This document shows positions 25,859 through 33,618 of a stretch of 37,651 nt of DNA, piece by piece (position 1 is the first letter of the stretch; every line of letters starts with the position of its first letter). Under the pieces are notes generated by a model that worked only from the letters and a program-made list of their open reading frames with translations, made no database searches and was not told where the DNA came from. Source of the DNA: Bacteroidales bacterium (lineage in GTDB: Bacteria; Bacteroidota; Bacteroidia; Bacteroidales; DTU049); assembly GCA_026418905.1 (NCBI GenBank), contig JAOAAK010000037.1, positions 1-37,651 on the forward strand, written 5' to 3'. Position numbers and translations under genes: made by a program.

Positions 25859-25964
25859 TATTTTTGTATTGTGACCTAACGGCAGCAAGAGCACTCAATA
25901 TAAAAAGTTTTTTCATTGTGAGGTTTTTATAAGAGGCAATCCATAAGGGTTGCCTCTTTTTTTT
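25859..25964 (+). ncRNA. Candidate short RNA upstream of pgi
   Basis: TATTTTTG (25859-25866) matches the -7 box and a strong intrinsic terminator follows at 25931-25964. An RNA from about 25873 to 25962 (about 90 bases) would result, between the divergent kinase gene and pgi. No convincing coding sequence lies on the plus strand of this interval. The -33 region lacks a clear TTG. It could be a small regulatory RNA or a terminated leader; no Rfam family is recognised by eye. Confidence 0.35.
25931..25964 (+). terminator. Strong intrinsic terminator with no assigned upstream gene
   Basis: AAGAGGCAATCC (25931-25942) pairs with GGGTTGCCTCTT (25947-25958), one G-U pair, around loop ATAA, then T to 25964. 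The T-tract is on the plus strand only, so it terminates plus-strand transcription, yet the nearest upstream gene is on the minus strand. Confidence 0.88.
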
Positions 25965-25992
25965 GGATGATTCAGGAAAATGTATATTTTTG
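25962..25992 (+). promoter_or_regulatory. Promoter of the pgi operon
   Basis: TTTG (25962-25965), 19 bases, TATTTTTG (25985-25992), 18 bases before the pgi ATG. This is the best consensus match in the window. Its -33 box overlaps the end of the terminator T-tract. Confidence 0.7.
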
Positions 25993-26010
25993 AACATAAA
26001 AAAAACAGAT

Positions 26011-27303
26011 ATGAATTTGAACGTGAATATACCAAATAATTTTATTACCACAGAAGAATGGAATCAGCTTGAACCTTATGCCATTCACGCATATAAACTT
26101 TTAACAGAAAAATCTGGTGAAGGAAAAGAATTTACAGGATGGATTCATCTACCTGAATTAACTTTAAACAACAAAAATTGGATGAATTCTCTTTTTCAAT
26201 TAAAAAAACTTTACTCTGAAATTAACATAGATAGTCTCGTCATTATTGGAATTGGTGGTTCTTACATGGGGACGAAAGCTATTCATTTTGCACTGACATC
26301 TCATCTCATAACCCAAGAAAACTCAATACCTGTGCTTTATTTAGGCCATCATATCGAACCTACTTACTATTATCATGCACTTAGGTGGCTTGAAAGCAGA
26401 CACCCTTTGGTGATAGTCATCAGCAAATCTGGAACAACTACCGAGCCAGCTATTGCATTTCGCTTCATCCGCAAATGGATAGAAGAAACTTTTCCACATG
26501 AAAGTGCACGTCGAATCATTGCAATCACTGATGCTCGAAAAGGCTCTTTAAGAAAACTTGCTGATGAAAAGGGTTATACATCCTTTGCCATTCCCGATGA
26601 TGTGGGAGGTAGATTCTCTGTATTGACATCTGTCGGGCTTGTTCCATTAACTTTACTAGGTATCAACCCCGAAGCTTTGCTCGAAGGTGCGATGGACATG
26701 CAGAAAATATGTTTGGAACGCTCTCAGTTAAATAAAAATCCAGCTCTTCTCTATGCTACATGGCGTCATGCATTCCTCAGTCGTGGACGTCCCATCGAGG
26801 TGTGGACAACATTTTATCCTCAACTCTACTACCTGGGCGAATGGTGGAAACAACTCTTTGGCGAAAGTGAAGGCAAGCAGGGAAAAGGTATTTTTCCCAC
26901 CACACTAACATATACTACAGATCTTCATTCCATGGGACAATATATTCAGGATGGTTCTCGTATTATGTTCGAAACCATGATAAGCATCGAAACACCATCT
27001 CATGACGTTACCATACCGTGTTTGCCAGACAATCTCGATGACCTTCATTATATCGAGGGCAAAAATCTTTCATACGTTAACCAAAAAGCAGAAGATGGAA
27101 CAATTATGGCTCATGTTGATGGAAACGTGCCAGTCATTCGAATTTCAATCCCTGAATTAAATGAATATCATTTGGGACAATTAATATACTTTTTTGAATT
27201 TGCTTGTGGAATAAGTTCTTACATGTTCAATGTTAATCCTTTTGATCAGCCCGGCGTCGAAGCTTATAAAAATAACATGTTCAGATTGCTGGGTAAAATT
27301 TAA
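26011..27303 (+). CDS. pgi: Glucose-6-phosphate isomerase
   Basis: Pgi interconverts glucose 6-phosphate and fructose 6-phosphate. ATG at 26011 (430 residues) is chosen because an in-frame TTG at 25963 lies in the -33 box. Motifs include IIGIGGSYMGTKA and the sugar-phosphate loop ISKSGTTTEPA, FAIPDDVGGRFSVL, GESEGKQGKG (catalytic Glu285), DLHSMGQYIQDG (His306) and the C-terminal GVEAYKNNMF (catalytic Lys). The length is that of the short bacterial type. It leads an operon with pgk four bases downstream. Confidence 0.96.
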   Translation: MNLNVNIPNNFITTEEWNQLEPYAIHAYKLLTEKSGEGKEFTGWIHLPELTLNNKNWMNSLFQLKKLYSEINIDSLVIIGIGGSYMGTKAIHFALTSHLITQENSIPVLYLGHHIEPTYYYHALRWLESRHPLVIVISKSGTTTEPAIAFRFIRKWIEETFPHESARRIIAITDARKGSLRKLADEKGYTSFAIPDDVGGRFSVLTSVGLVPLTLLGINPEALLEGAMDMQKICLERSQLNKNPALLYATWRHAFLSRGRPIEVWTTFYPQLYYLGEWWKQLFGESEGKQGKGIFPTTLTYTTDLHSMGQYIQDGSRIMFETMISIETPSHDVTIPCLPDNLDDLHYIEGKNLSYVNQKAEDGTIMAHVDGNVPVIRISIPELNEYHLGQLIYFFEFACGISSYMFNVNPFDQPGVEAYKNNMFRLLGKI

Positions 27304-27307
27304 AACC

Positions 27308-28597
27308 ATGATACATCAATTGCCACTAATTCAAGAGGCTTACATTAAAGGGAAAATTGTTTTGATCAGGGTAGATCATAACGTGGTCAAAAAAGGTGAA
27401 ATTCATGATCCATATCGTATCGATGCTACTTTAGGAACATTGTATTATATTGTTTCACGTGGAGGCAAACTTATTATCATGACTCATGTTGGCCGACCAC
27501 GAGATAAAAGAACAAATAAAATCACAATCGACGAAAACACATCTGTTGATCCCATTGTTCGCTATTTTGAAAATAAACTTCATGTTCGTTTTGTAGTACC
27601 TCAATTTTTTAACAAAACAGAATATGGCTACATGGGAATAGAAACTTCTATCAACCATTTGATACGTGAACTTAAAGAAGAAAAAATTGACGGTATTTAT
27701 CTTCCCAACACTCGCTGGTTTGCTGGCGAAGAGGATAAAGGTGACAAATTCAGACAATTTGCTTATCAGTTAGCTGGTTTGGCAGACGTCTTCGTAAATG
27801 ATGCTTTTGGTTCGTGGCAACCTCACGCATCAACAGTAGGTGTCAATGAATTTTTGCCATCATATGCTGGCTTTTTGATGCAAAAGGAAATACAAAACCT
27901 CGAACGAATTTTTAACCCTCAACGCCCATTTCTTGCTGTGGTAGCTGGTGCAAAATTCGACACCAAAATCGAGCCATTATATGCTCTTCTTCAGAAGGCC
28001 GATTTCGTTTTTTTAGGAGGGGTTATGTATAACGCCTATCTCGCTGCCAAATACGGTTTTAAAATAAAAGGTCTAGACCATGAAGATATAGAACAAGCCA
28101 AAAAATTTGTCGAATTCCAACAGCAGTTTCCCCACAAACTTATTGAATTACCATACATCATAGAATCTGACGTTTCAGACAACAAAATCGATGGTAAATG
28201 GCGAATTCACGACATTCGCACATTACCTCCCGGATGTGAATTAAACTATATATATGACGTTGCCCGAAAGTCCTTCGAAGAAGAATCCATCAGGAACATT
28301 TTTCACCAAGCCAAAACCATATTTGTCAATGCTGTGATGGGCTATGCTCCTTATTACACTGAAGGAACTATAGCTTTAGATGAACTTATTGACGAAAACA
28401 AAGACGCCATTAAGCTTTATGGGGGTGGGGATACCCTGCAAGAACTTAAGCGACTTTTGCCAGGTTTGTATATTGTTGCTCTAGATCATCCAAAATATCA
28501 TATTTTTACTGGTGGTGGAGCTGTTCTGAAAGCCATCGAGCAAGGAACTGCTTTTGGTCTCAGCCCCATTAAAGCTCTCGTGGAATCAAAAAAATGA
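27308..28597 (+). CDS. pgk: Divergent phosphoglycerate kinase
   Basis: PGK transfers phosphate between 1,3-bisphosphoglycerate and ADP. ATG at 27308 gives 429 residues. Retained substrate residues include RVDHN (Asp23, Asn25), DPYR (Arg37), THVGRP (His60, Arg63) and PNTRWF (Arg136); the nucleotide site has AGAKFDTK (Lys216, Lys220), GGGDT and FTGGGA. Several canonical blocks are changed: RVDFNVP is RVDHNVV, WNGPxG is VNAVMG, and GTAHRAHSS is GSWQPHAST, losing the arginine equivalent to Arg170 of mammalian PGK. It is still probably a PGK, but catalytic competence or substrate preference is open, and a canonical copy may exist elsewhere. The downstream rnhB starts one base after the stop. Confidence 0.85.
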   Translation: MIHQLPLIQEAYIKGKIVLIRVDHNVVKKGEIHDPYRIDATLGTLYYIVSRGGKLIIMTHVGRPRDKRTNKITIDENTSVDPIVRYFENKLHVRFVVPQFFNKTEYGYMGIETSINHLIRELKEEKIDGIYLPNTRWFAGEEDKGDKFRQFAYQLAGLADVFVNDAFGSWQPHASTVGVNEFLPSYAGFLMQKEIQNLERIFNPQRPFLAVVAGAKFDTKIEPLYALLQKADFVFLGGVMYNAYLAAKYGFKIKGLDHEDIEQAKKFVEFQQQFPHKLIELPYIIESDVSDNKIDGKWRIHDIRTLPPGCELNYIYDVARKSFEEESIRNIFHQAKTIFVNAVMGYAPYYTEGTIALDELIDENKDAIKLYGGGDTLQELKRLLPGLYIVALDHPKYHIFTGGGAVLKAIEQGTAFGLSPIKALVESKK

Positions 28598-28598
28598 C

Positions 28599-29210
28599 AT
28601 GACCCTTCTAACTCAATTTTCAGATTTTAAATTTGAGGCTGGTTGTGATGAAGCAGGGCGTGGTTGTCTGGCAGGCCCTGTTGTGGCAGCTGCAGTTATT
28701 CTCCCCCCCGGGGTTTATCATCCAGAACTAAATGATTCAAAACTCCTCTCTCCGAATAAAAGGGAAAAACTTCGCAAGATTATCGAACAAAACGCCGTTT
28801 CGTTTGCCGTTGAGATGGTCGACGCTCAAACTATCGACAAAATCAATATTTTACAAGCATCTATTTTTGCCATGCATAAAGCACTCAAAAAACTAAATCC
28901 TCAACCGCAATTCATCATCGTCGATGGAAACCGTTTCTCTTCTTATCAAAACATTCCTTTTAAAGCAATCCCTAAAGGCGACAGCATTTATGCTTCTATT
29001 GCCGCAGCTAGTATATTAGCAAAAACATATCGCGATGAATTTATGATATCACTGTCCCAAAAATTTCCAGCTTATCAATGGGATAAAAACAAAGGTTATC
29101 CTACTAAAAACCATATCAAAGCCATTTTACTTTATGGGTTAACACCATATCATCGAAAAACCTTCACATTTAAAAGGCAGCTCAAATTTGAACTCTATGA
29201 AACCGCATGA
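28599..29210 (+). CDS. rnhB: Ribonuclease HII
   Basis: RNase HII removes ribonucleotides from DNA and RNA of RNA-DNA hybrids. ATG at 28599 (203 residues) is one base past the pgk stop; an earlier in-frame ATG at 28554 would lie deep in pgk. The metal-binding residues are visible: GCDEAGRG (Asp17, Glu18), IIVDGN (Asp109) and SILAKTYRDE (Asp146). The downstream dehydrogenase gene starts 14 bases before this stop codon, so translation of the four-gene cluster is tightly linked. Confidence 0.95.
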   Translation: MTLLTQFSDFKFEAGCDEAGRGCLAGPVVAAAVILPPGVYHPELNDSKLLSPNKREKLRKIIEQNAVSFAVEMVDAQTIDKINILQASIFAMHKALKKLNPQPQFIIVDGNRFSSYQNIPFKAIPKGDSIYASIAAASILAKTYRDEFMISLSQKFPAYQWDKNKGYPTKNHIKAILLYGLTPYHRKTFTFKRQLKFELYETA

Positions 29211-30180
29211 TTTTATCGTGCTCATTCTCGACGACATACATCCAGATCTTCAGAGGGGCTTAGAGTTGGCTGGCTTTCGTGTGGAATTTTTTGAAGATTC
29301 TTCACAATTAAAAAACTCCCACGGATGGGTTGTTCGGAGCAAATACCAAATTACTCGCCAATGGATAGAACAAGCTTCTCACTTACAATTCATTGCACGT
29401 GCTGGATCTGGTTTAGAAAACATAGATGTTTCTTATGCTCAAGAACGAGGAATTAGTGTTTTAAATTCTCCCGAAGGCAATCGAGATGCTGTCGGAGAAC
29501 ATGCGCTAGGAATGTTGCTTTCACTTCTAAACAATTTATTTCGATGTAATTTACAGGTTAAAAACCGAATCTGGCTAAGAAAGGAAAATTGGGGACATGA
29601 ACTCAAAGGAAAAACTATTGGTATCATTGGCTACGGAAATACTGGAAGTTCTTTTGCAAAGAAACTTTCTTCTCTAGAATGTAACATACTTGCTTACGAT
29701 AAATACAAACAAAACTTTGGCAATTCATACGTAAAAGAATGCTCCATGGAGGATATTTTTTTATACTCCGACATTGTTTCCTTGCATGTTCCTCTAACCG
29801 ACGAAACTACTTATATGGCTAACAAGAAATTTTTTTCATGCTTCAAAAAACCAATTTGGTTCATTAATACCTCTCGCGGACTTGTCTGTAATACCCAAGA
29901 TTTAGTTGATGCCCTTAAAGCAGGTAAAGTACTTGGTGCTGCACTGGATGTTTTAGAGTGGGAAGACATTTCTTTTGAAAAATTCTCTCTACAAAATCTT
30001 CCCAAAACATTTCAAGAGCTTATCCAAATGGACAACGTTATTCTCAGTCCTCATGTTGCCGGGTGGACTTTCGAAGCTTACCGAAGGCATTCCCTCGTTC
30101 TGCTTCAAAAAATATTACATTGGTTTAATAATAAATTTCAATCTCAAATCGACGCAAGTAAAATTATCGAAAACTTATAA
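29197..30180 (+). CDS. D-2-hydroxyacid dehydrogenase, phosphoglycerate dehydrogenase-like
   Basis: ATG at 29197 gives 327 residues; TTG at 29188 is an alternative. The protein has the catalytic-domain halves of the D-2-hydroxyacid dehydrogenases around an NAD-binding Rossmann domain (IGIIGYGNTGSSFA, about 141-154; Asp168 after the second strand favours NAD). Active-site residues are Arg227 (NTSRG), Glu256 (DVLEWE) and His286 (SPHVAG). It lacks the ACT regulatory domain of long SerA proteins. The most likely role is 3-phosphoglycerate dehydrogenase, the first step of serine synthesis, which suits its place after pgk. Other 2-hydroxyacids cannot be excluded. Confidence 0.88.
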   Translation: MKPHDFIVLILDDIHPDLQRGLELAGFRVEFFEDSSQLKNSHGWVVRSKYQITRQWIEQASHLQFIARAGSGLENIDVSYAQERGISVLNSPEGNRDAVGEHALGMLLSLLNNLFRCNLQVKNRIWLRKENWGHELKGKTIGIIGYGNTGSSFAKKLSSLECNILAYDKYKQNFGNSYVKECSMEDIFLYSDIVSLHVPLTDETTYMANKKFFSCFKKPIWFINTSRGLVCNTQDLVDALKAGKVLGAALDVLEWEDISFEKFSLQNLPKTFQELIQMDNVILSPHVAGWTFEAYRRHSLVLLQKILHWFNNKFQSQIDASKIIENL

Positions 30181-30185
30181 TTGAA

Positions 30186-31007
30186 TCATTCTTCATATAC
30201 ATGAAAACTATCTTCCCATTTTGGCAATTTTTCATCTTTAGGGAAAATTCCAAATATTGCAGAACCAGTACCACTCATGGATGCATATAATGCTTTTTTT
30301 TCGTACATTTTTTCTTTTATTTCTTTCAGTAACGGATAACGACTAAACATGACAGTCTCAAAATCATTTTCTATGAAACGTCTCCATTCTTTCAAAGGCA
30401 ATTCTTTCAAATCTCTCAATGAAAACTCTGCTCTCTTAGGTTTGATCAACTTATATGCTTCCTTTGTTGATATTCCTATGTTGGTTCCTAGACGTTTTGG
30501 AACGACTACTTGGATTCTAAAGGGTGATAAATCTAAATCAATGAACTCTATTACTTCCCCTCTGCCCGAGACAAAAGCAGGTTTAGCATAAAGAAAAAAC
30601 GGAACATCGCTTCCTATTTGCAATGCCAAAGTGCAAAGTTTGTTATCATCCAATTGTAAATTAAAGATTTCCCGAAGCATTTTCAGAGTTAAAGCTGCAT
30701 TTCCACTTCCTCCTCCGAGACCTGCTTGTATGGGTATTCGTTTCCAAATATATGCTCGAATAGGACTTATTGCATATTCAAGATGTAAAAGTTCCCAACT
30801 TTTATATACCATGTTTTGATGAGATGGAAAATCAAAAGAAGATAATACGGTTTCGATTTGTGTCTCTCCCGCCTTTAAAGGCAATATCTCTATAACATCA
30901 TGCCAATTAATGGGATAAAATATAGATTCAATGTTATGGTATCCATCATCTCTTTTGCCGATAATCTTTAATCCAATGTTTATCTTAGCAAGTGAAAAAC
31001 TTGTCAT
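30186..31007 (-). CDS. ispE: 4-diphosphocytidyl-2-C-methyl-D-erythritol kinase
   Basis: IspE phosphorylates CDP-methylerythritol in the MEP isoprenoid pathway. ATG at 31007 gives 273 residues; a TTG 15 bases upstream overlaps the -7 box. GHMP-kinase features are AKINIGL (Lys8), the ATP loop PIQAGLGGGSGNAA (about 92-104; most IspE have GGGSSDAA) and GSDVPFFL (catalytic Asp134), plus a C-terminal MSGTGSAIFGIF motif. The gene faces the dehydrogenase end to end with a five-base gap, so no separate terminator fits between them. Confidence 0.95.
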   Translation of the reverse strand: MTSFSLAKINIGLKIIGKRDDGYHNIESIFYPINWHDVIEILPLKAGETQIETVLSSFDFPSHQNMVYKSWELLHLEYAISPIRAYIWKRIPIQAGLGGGSGNAALTLKMLREIFNLQLDDNKLCTLALQIGSDVPFFLYAKPAFVSGRGEVIEFIDLDLSPFRIQVVVPKRLGTNIGISTKEAYKLIKPKRAEFSLRDLKELPLKEWRRFIENDFETVMFSRYPLLKEIKEKMYEKKALYASMSGTGSAIFGIFPKDEKLPKWEDSFHVYEE

Positions 31008-31019
31008 AATTGTTTTGTA

Positions 31020-31027
31020 CAAAAATA
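31020..31027 (-). promoter_or_regulatory. Candidate -7 box of ispE
   Basis: The minus strand reads TATTTTTG, 12 bases before ATG at 31007. No clear -33 TTG. Confidence 0.4.
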
Positions 31028-31059
31028 TAAAGGCTCCCTATTCGTTGTTATAAAACCTA

Positions 31060-31067
31060 TAATTTTG
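31060..31067 (+). promoter_or_regulatory. Candidate -7 box of the Wzz-like gene
   Basis: TAATTTTG matches TAnnTTTG seven bases before ATG at 31075, implying an almost leaderless mRNA. The -33 element is not obvious. Confidence 0.4.
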
Positions 31068-31074
31068 TAGAAAA

Positions 31075-32112
31075 ATGGAAAAAAATTCGTTGACTCAAAA
31101 CGAAAATCAATTCAATCAATCTCATTTACTTTATTTTATTTTTCGACACAGAAAAATTTTTATTCTTGTAGGTTTAATCACTTTCATTGGTTCAGCTCTT
31201 ATTTCTCTTCTTATTCCTAACCGTTATTCTGCATCCGTTATCATGTTTCCTACATCAACCAACGCCATATCCAAAGCTCTTCTTACCCAAACCACATCCG
31301 CACGGCAAGACCTTCTGGAATTTGGAGAAGAAGAACAAGCCGAACAAATGCTTCAAATTCTTCATTCTAATGAGATTCGAGATAAAGTTATCACCAAATT
31401 CAATTTGCTCGAACATTATCGGATTAATCCTAATTCTAAAAACAAACTTGCAAAACTATATAAGGCTTATGAAAATAATATCACGTTCAGACGAACCAAA
31501 TACATGGCTGTAGAAATACGTGTGACAGATAAAGACCCCCAACTTGCAGCTGACATTGCAAACTACATAGCCAATCTTTACGATACCATCAAAAACAACA
31601 TGCAGAAGCAACGTTCTATGGCTGGATATTATATTGTTCTCGAAGAATACAATAGCTTGTTCGCAGATATAGAAAGAAAAAAACACATTATCGATTCCCT
31701 CTCCCGAAAAGGGATTCAGAATTATGAAAAACAAACTGAGCGTTTATACGAAGGTCTCGCCCGTGAGATCGGAAAAGGAAACTCTCAAGCTGTGCTATCC
31801 ATTCAAAAACAATTGGATACCCTGGCTAAGTATGGCACCACGTACATCACCCTCACCCAGGAAATTGAAAACGACCTGAAAAAATTGTCTGAATTAAAAG
31901 CAAAACTAAGTGAGGCCCGTGTGGACGCATATTCATTTATCCCCCAGAAATTTATTGTCAACAATGCTTACAAACCTGAAAAAAAATCGTTTCCTCCCCG
32001 TACTTTGATTGTAATTATTTCCACTGTATCTTCTTTGCTGCTTTTACTTATCTTGTTGTTGTTGTTAGAAACAATCAAAGGTTTCAGAACAAGAGAGAAA
32101 ACTGAATTATGA
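31075..32112 (+). CDS. Wzz-like polysaccharide chain-length regulator
   Basis: The 345-residue protein has the Wzz/PCP arrangement: a short cytoplasmic N-terminus, transmembrane segment about 27-47, a long charged and partly coiled-coil periplasmic domain (about 50-305), then a PEKKSFPPRT proline-rich lead-in and transmembrane segment about 309-334. There is no C-terminal tyrosine kinase domain. Such proteins set the length of O-antigen or exopolysaccharide chains at the inner membrane. Its stop overlaps the start of the O-antigen ligase/polymerase-like gene by four bases (ATGA), supporting a shared pathway. No glycosyltransferases are nearby. Confidence 0.85.
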   Translation: MEKNSLTQNENQFNQSHLLYFIFRHRKIFILVGLITFIGSALISLLIPNRYSASVIMFPTSTNAISKALLTQTTSARQDLLEFGEEEQAEQMLQILHSNEIRDKVITKFNLLEHYRINPNSKNKLAKLYKAYENNITFRRTKYMAVEIRVTDKDPQLAADIANYIANLYDTIKNNMQKQRSMAGYYIVLEEYNSLFADIERKKHIIDSLSRKGIQNYEKQTERLYEGLAREIGKGNSQAVLSIQKQLDTLAKYGTTYITLTQEIENDLKKLSELKAKLSEARVDAYSFIPQKFIVNNAYKPEKKSFPPRTLIVIISTVSSLLLLLILLLLLETIKGFRTREKTEL

Positions 32113-33560
32113 AAGGATTTCTTATTTTTTTTTCTCTTCTATCTATAGTTTTTAGTCTCTTTATTACCCTACTTCTTAATTTCACTGAACAAGCATGGTA
32201 TTTGTATTTCATTCCTGGTATATTGGGCATCTTAATTCTTTATTTTTATAAACTCGATCTGATTTTTCTTCTCACTACTGTAATGATACCATTTTCTATT
32301 AATATTGAAAACTTTGAATGGGATTTTGCTCTTTTTGTTCCCACCGAGCCGCTTTTGATAGGAATGCTATTTTTTTTAATCCTTGAACTGTTTTATCAAA
32401 GAAGTTTTCTTCTACAAAATTTTATGAAAGAACCTTTGTTTTTCCTGATATTATTGTATTTTACATGGATGTTTTTTACTTCAATGACCTCACAGATACC
32501 TCTGGTATCCTTTAAATATCTTCTTGCTCATGCTTGGCTTATTTTCCCACCCCTTGTACTTGGCTATCGACTTTTTTTACATAAACCCCAATGGCAAGAA
32601 AATTTTATATACTTGTATGCCATCCCACTCAGCATAGTAGTTATTTACACAACGATACATCATTATCTCTGGAATTTTGACGACAAGGCTGGTCAATGGG
32701 TGATGCAACCATTTTATAAAGATCATGCAATTTATGGAACTGCTATTGCTCTTGTTTGTCCATTGCTTTTTATGGAAATACTAAACAGAAAACGTTCTTT
32801 GATTATACGCATACTTGCCGGAATCATGTTTACAATCCTTCTTTTGGGTTTGTATCTGTCCTTTAGTAGGGGTGCCTGGTTGGGTTTTATAGTTGCTCTT
32901 GTAGCAGGATTGATCGTGTATTTCCGAATACCTTTTAAATACCTCTTTATTTCATTCCTGGTTGTCGTGATAGGAGGATTTATCTTTCAACAAAAAATTT
33001 TTGAACTCCTTTACAAAAACAAACAGGATTCTTCACCCAATTTTTTAGAAAATGTTCAGAGCATTACTAACATTCGAACAGATGCAAGTAATTTAGAACG
33101 AATCAATAGATGGAATTGTGCCATTCGAATGGCTCTTGATTACCCTATAACTGGAACCGGACCTGGTACTTACCAATTTTTATATGCTCCTTATCAAATG
33201 TCGTACGAAAGGACAATTATCAGTACCAACGCCGGAACATTAGGGAATGCTCATTCAGAATATCTTGGCTCAATGGCTGAACAAGGTTTTCCCGGGATGA
33301 TGATTTTTCTAGCAATCATCATTTATGTATTTTACATGGGATTCGAACTGTTTAACAAACTCCGTCGGATAGATCCACAAAAATCATATCTTGTTTTTGG
33401 TATTTTATTGGGTTTACTGACTTACTTTACGCACGCTTTTTTAAACAATTTTCTCGATACTGACAAAATTTCGTTTGTTTTGTATACTTTTATCGCTTTA
33501 CTACTTGCTGTAAAGCACAATTTAGTTAATAAAGCTCACAAAGAGATACAAATAAAATAA
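32109..33560 (+). CDS. O-antigen ligase / polymerase family membrane protein
   Basis: The 483-residue protein has about ten to twelve transmembrane segments. The Wzy_C/WaaL family core is visible: LSFSRGAWLGF (about 250-260), a large periplasmic loop, and GTGPGTYQFLY then NAHSEYLGSMAEQG (about 378-392), including the His often needed for ligase activity. Members either polymerise repeat units (Wzy) or ligate glycans to lipid A core or proteins (WaaL, PglL); sequence alone does not decide. Coupling to the Wzz-like gene favours a polysaccharide assembly role. A hairpin at 33563 ends the transcript. Confidence 0.87.
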   Translation: MKGFLIFFSLLSIVFSLFITLLLNFTEQAWYLYFIPGILGILILYFYKLDLIFLLTTVMIPFSINIENFEWDFALFVPTEPLLIGMLFFLILELFYQRSFLLQNFMKEPLFFLILLYFTWMFFTSMTSQIPLVSFKYLLAHAWLIFPPLVLGYRLFLHKPQWQENFIYLYAIPLSIVVIYTTIHHYLWNFDDKAGQWVMQPFYKDHAIYGTAIALVCPLLFMEILNRKRSLIIRILAGIMFTILLLGLYLSFSRGAWLGFIVALVAGLIVYFRIPFKYLFISFLVVVIGGFIFQQKIFELLYKNKQDSSPNFLENVQSITNIRTDASNLERINRWNCAIRMALDYPITGTGPGTYQFLYAPYQMSYERTIISTNAGTLGNAHSEYLGSMAEQGFPGMMIFLAIIIYVFYMGFELFNKLRRIDPQKSYLVFGILLGLLTYFTHAFLNNFLDTDKISFVLYTFIALLLAVKHNLVNKAHKEIQIK

Positions 33561-33562
33561 AG

Positions 33563-33588
33563 AGAGCTGCATTTTGCAGCTCTTTGTT
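33563..33588. terminator. Bidirectional terminator between ligase-like gene and dnaK
   Basis: AGAGCTGC (33563-33570), loop ATTTT, GCAGCTCT (33576-33583). T-rich sequence follows on the plus strand (TTTGTT) and also on the minus strand (past 33563), so it can serve both convergent genes. Confidence 0.75.
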
Positions 33589-33618
33589 AATAAACTTTTT
33601 TCATCTCAAAAGGAAGTA

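Noticed and set aside
25866-25930. Signal recognition particle RNA as identity of the candidate short RNA
   Set aside because: A GGCAGCAAG stretch is faintly similar, but the conserved GGAA tetraloop flanked by CAGG and AGCAG is absent.
25812-26051. Minus-strand frame including MKKLFILSALAAV, resembling a signal peptide
   Set aside because: The part after this stretch is short and unlike a mature protein, the frame starts in the opposite strand of pgi, and no minus-strand -7 box precedes it. A decayed gene is possible but not supported.
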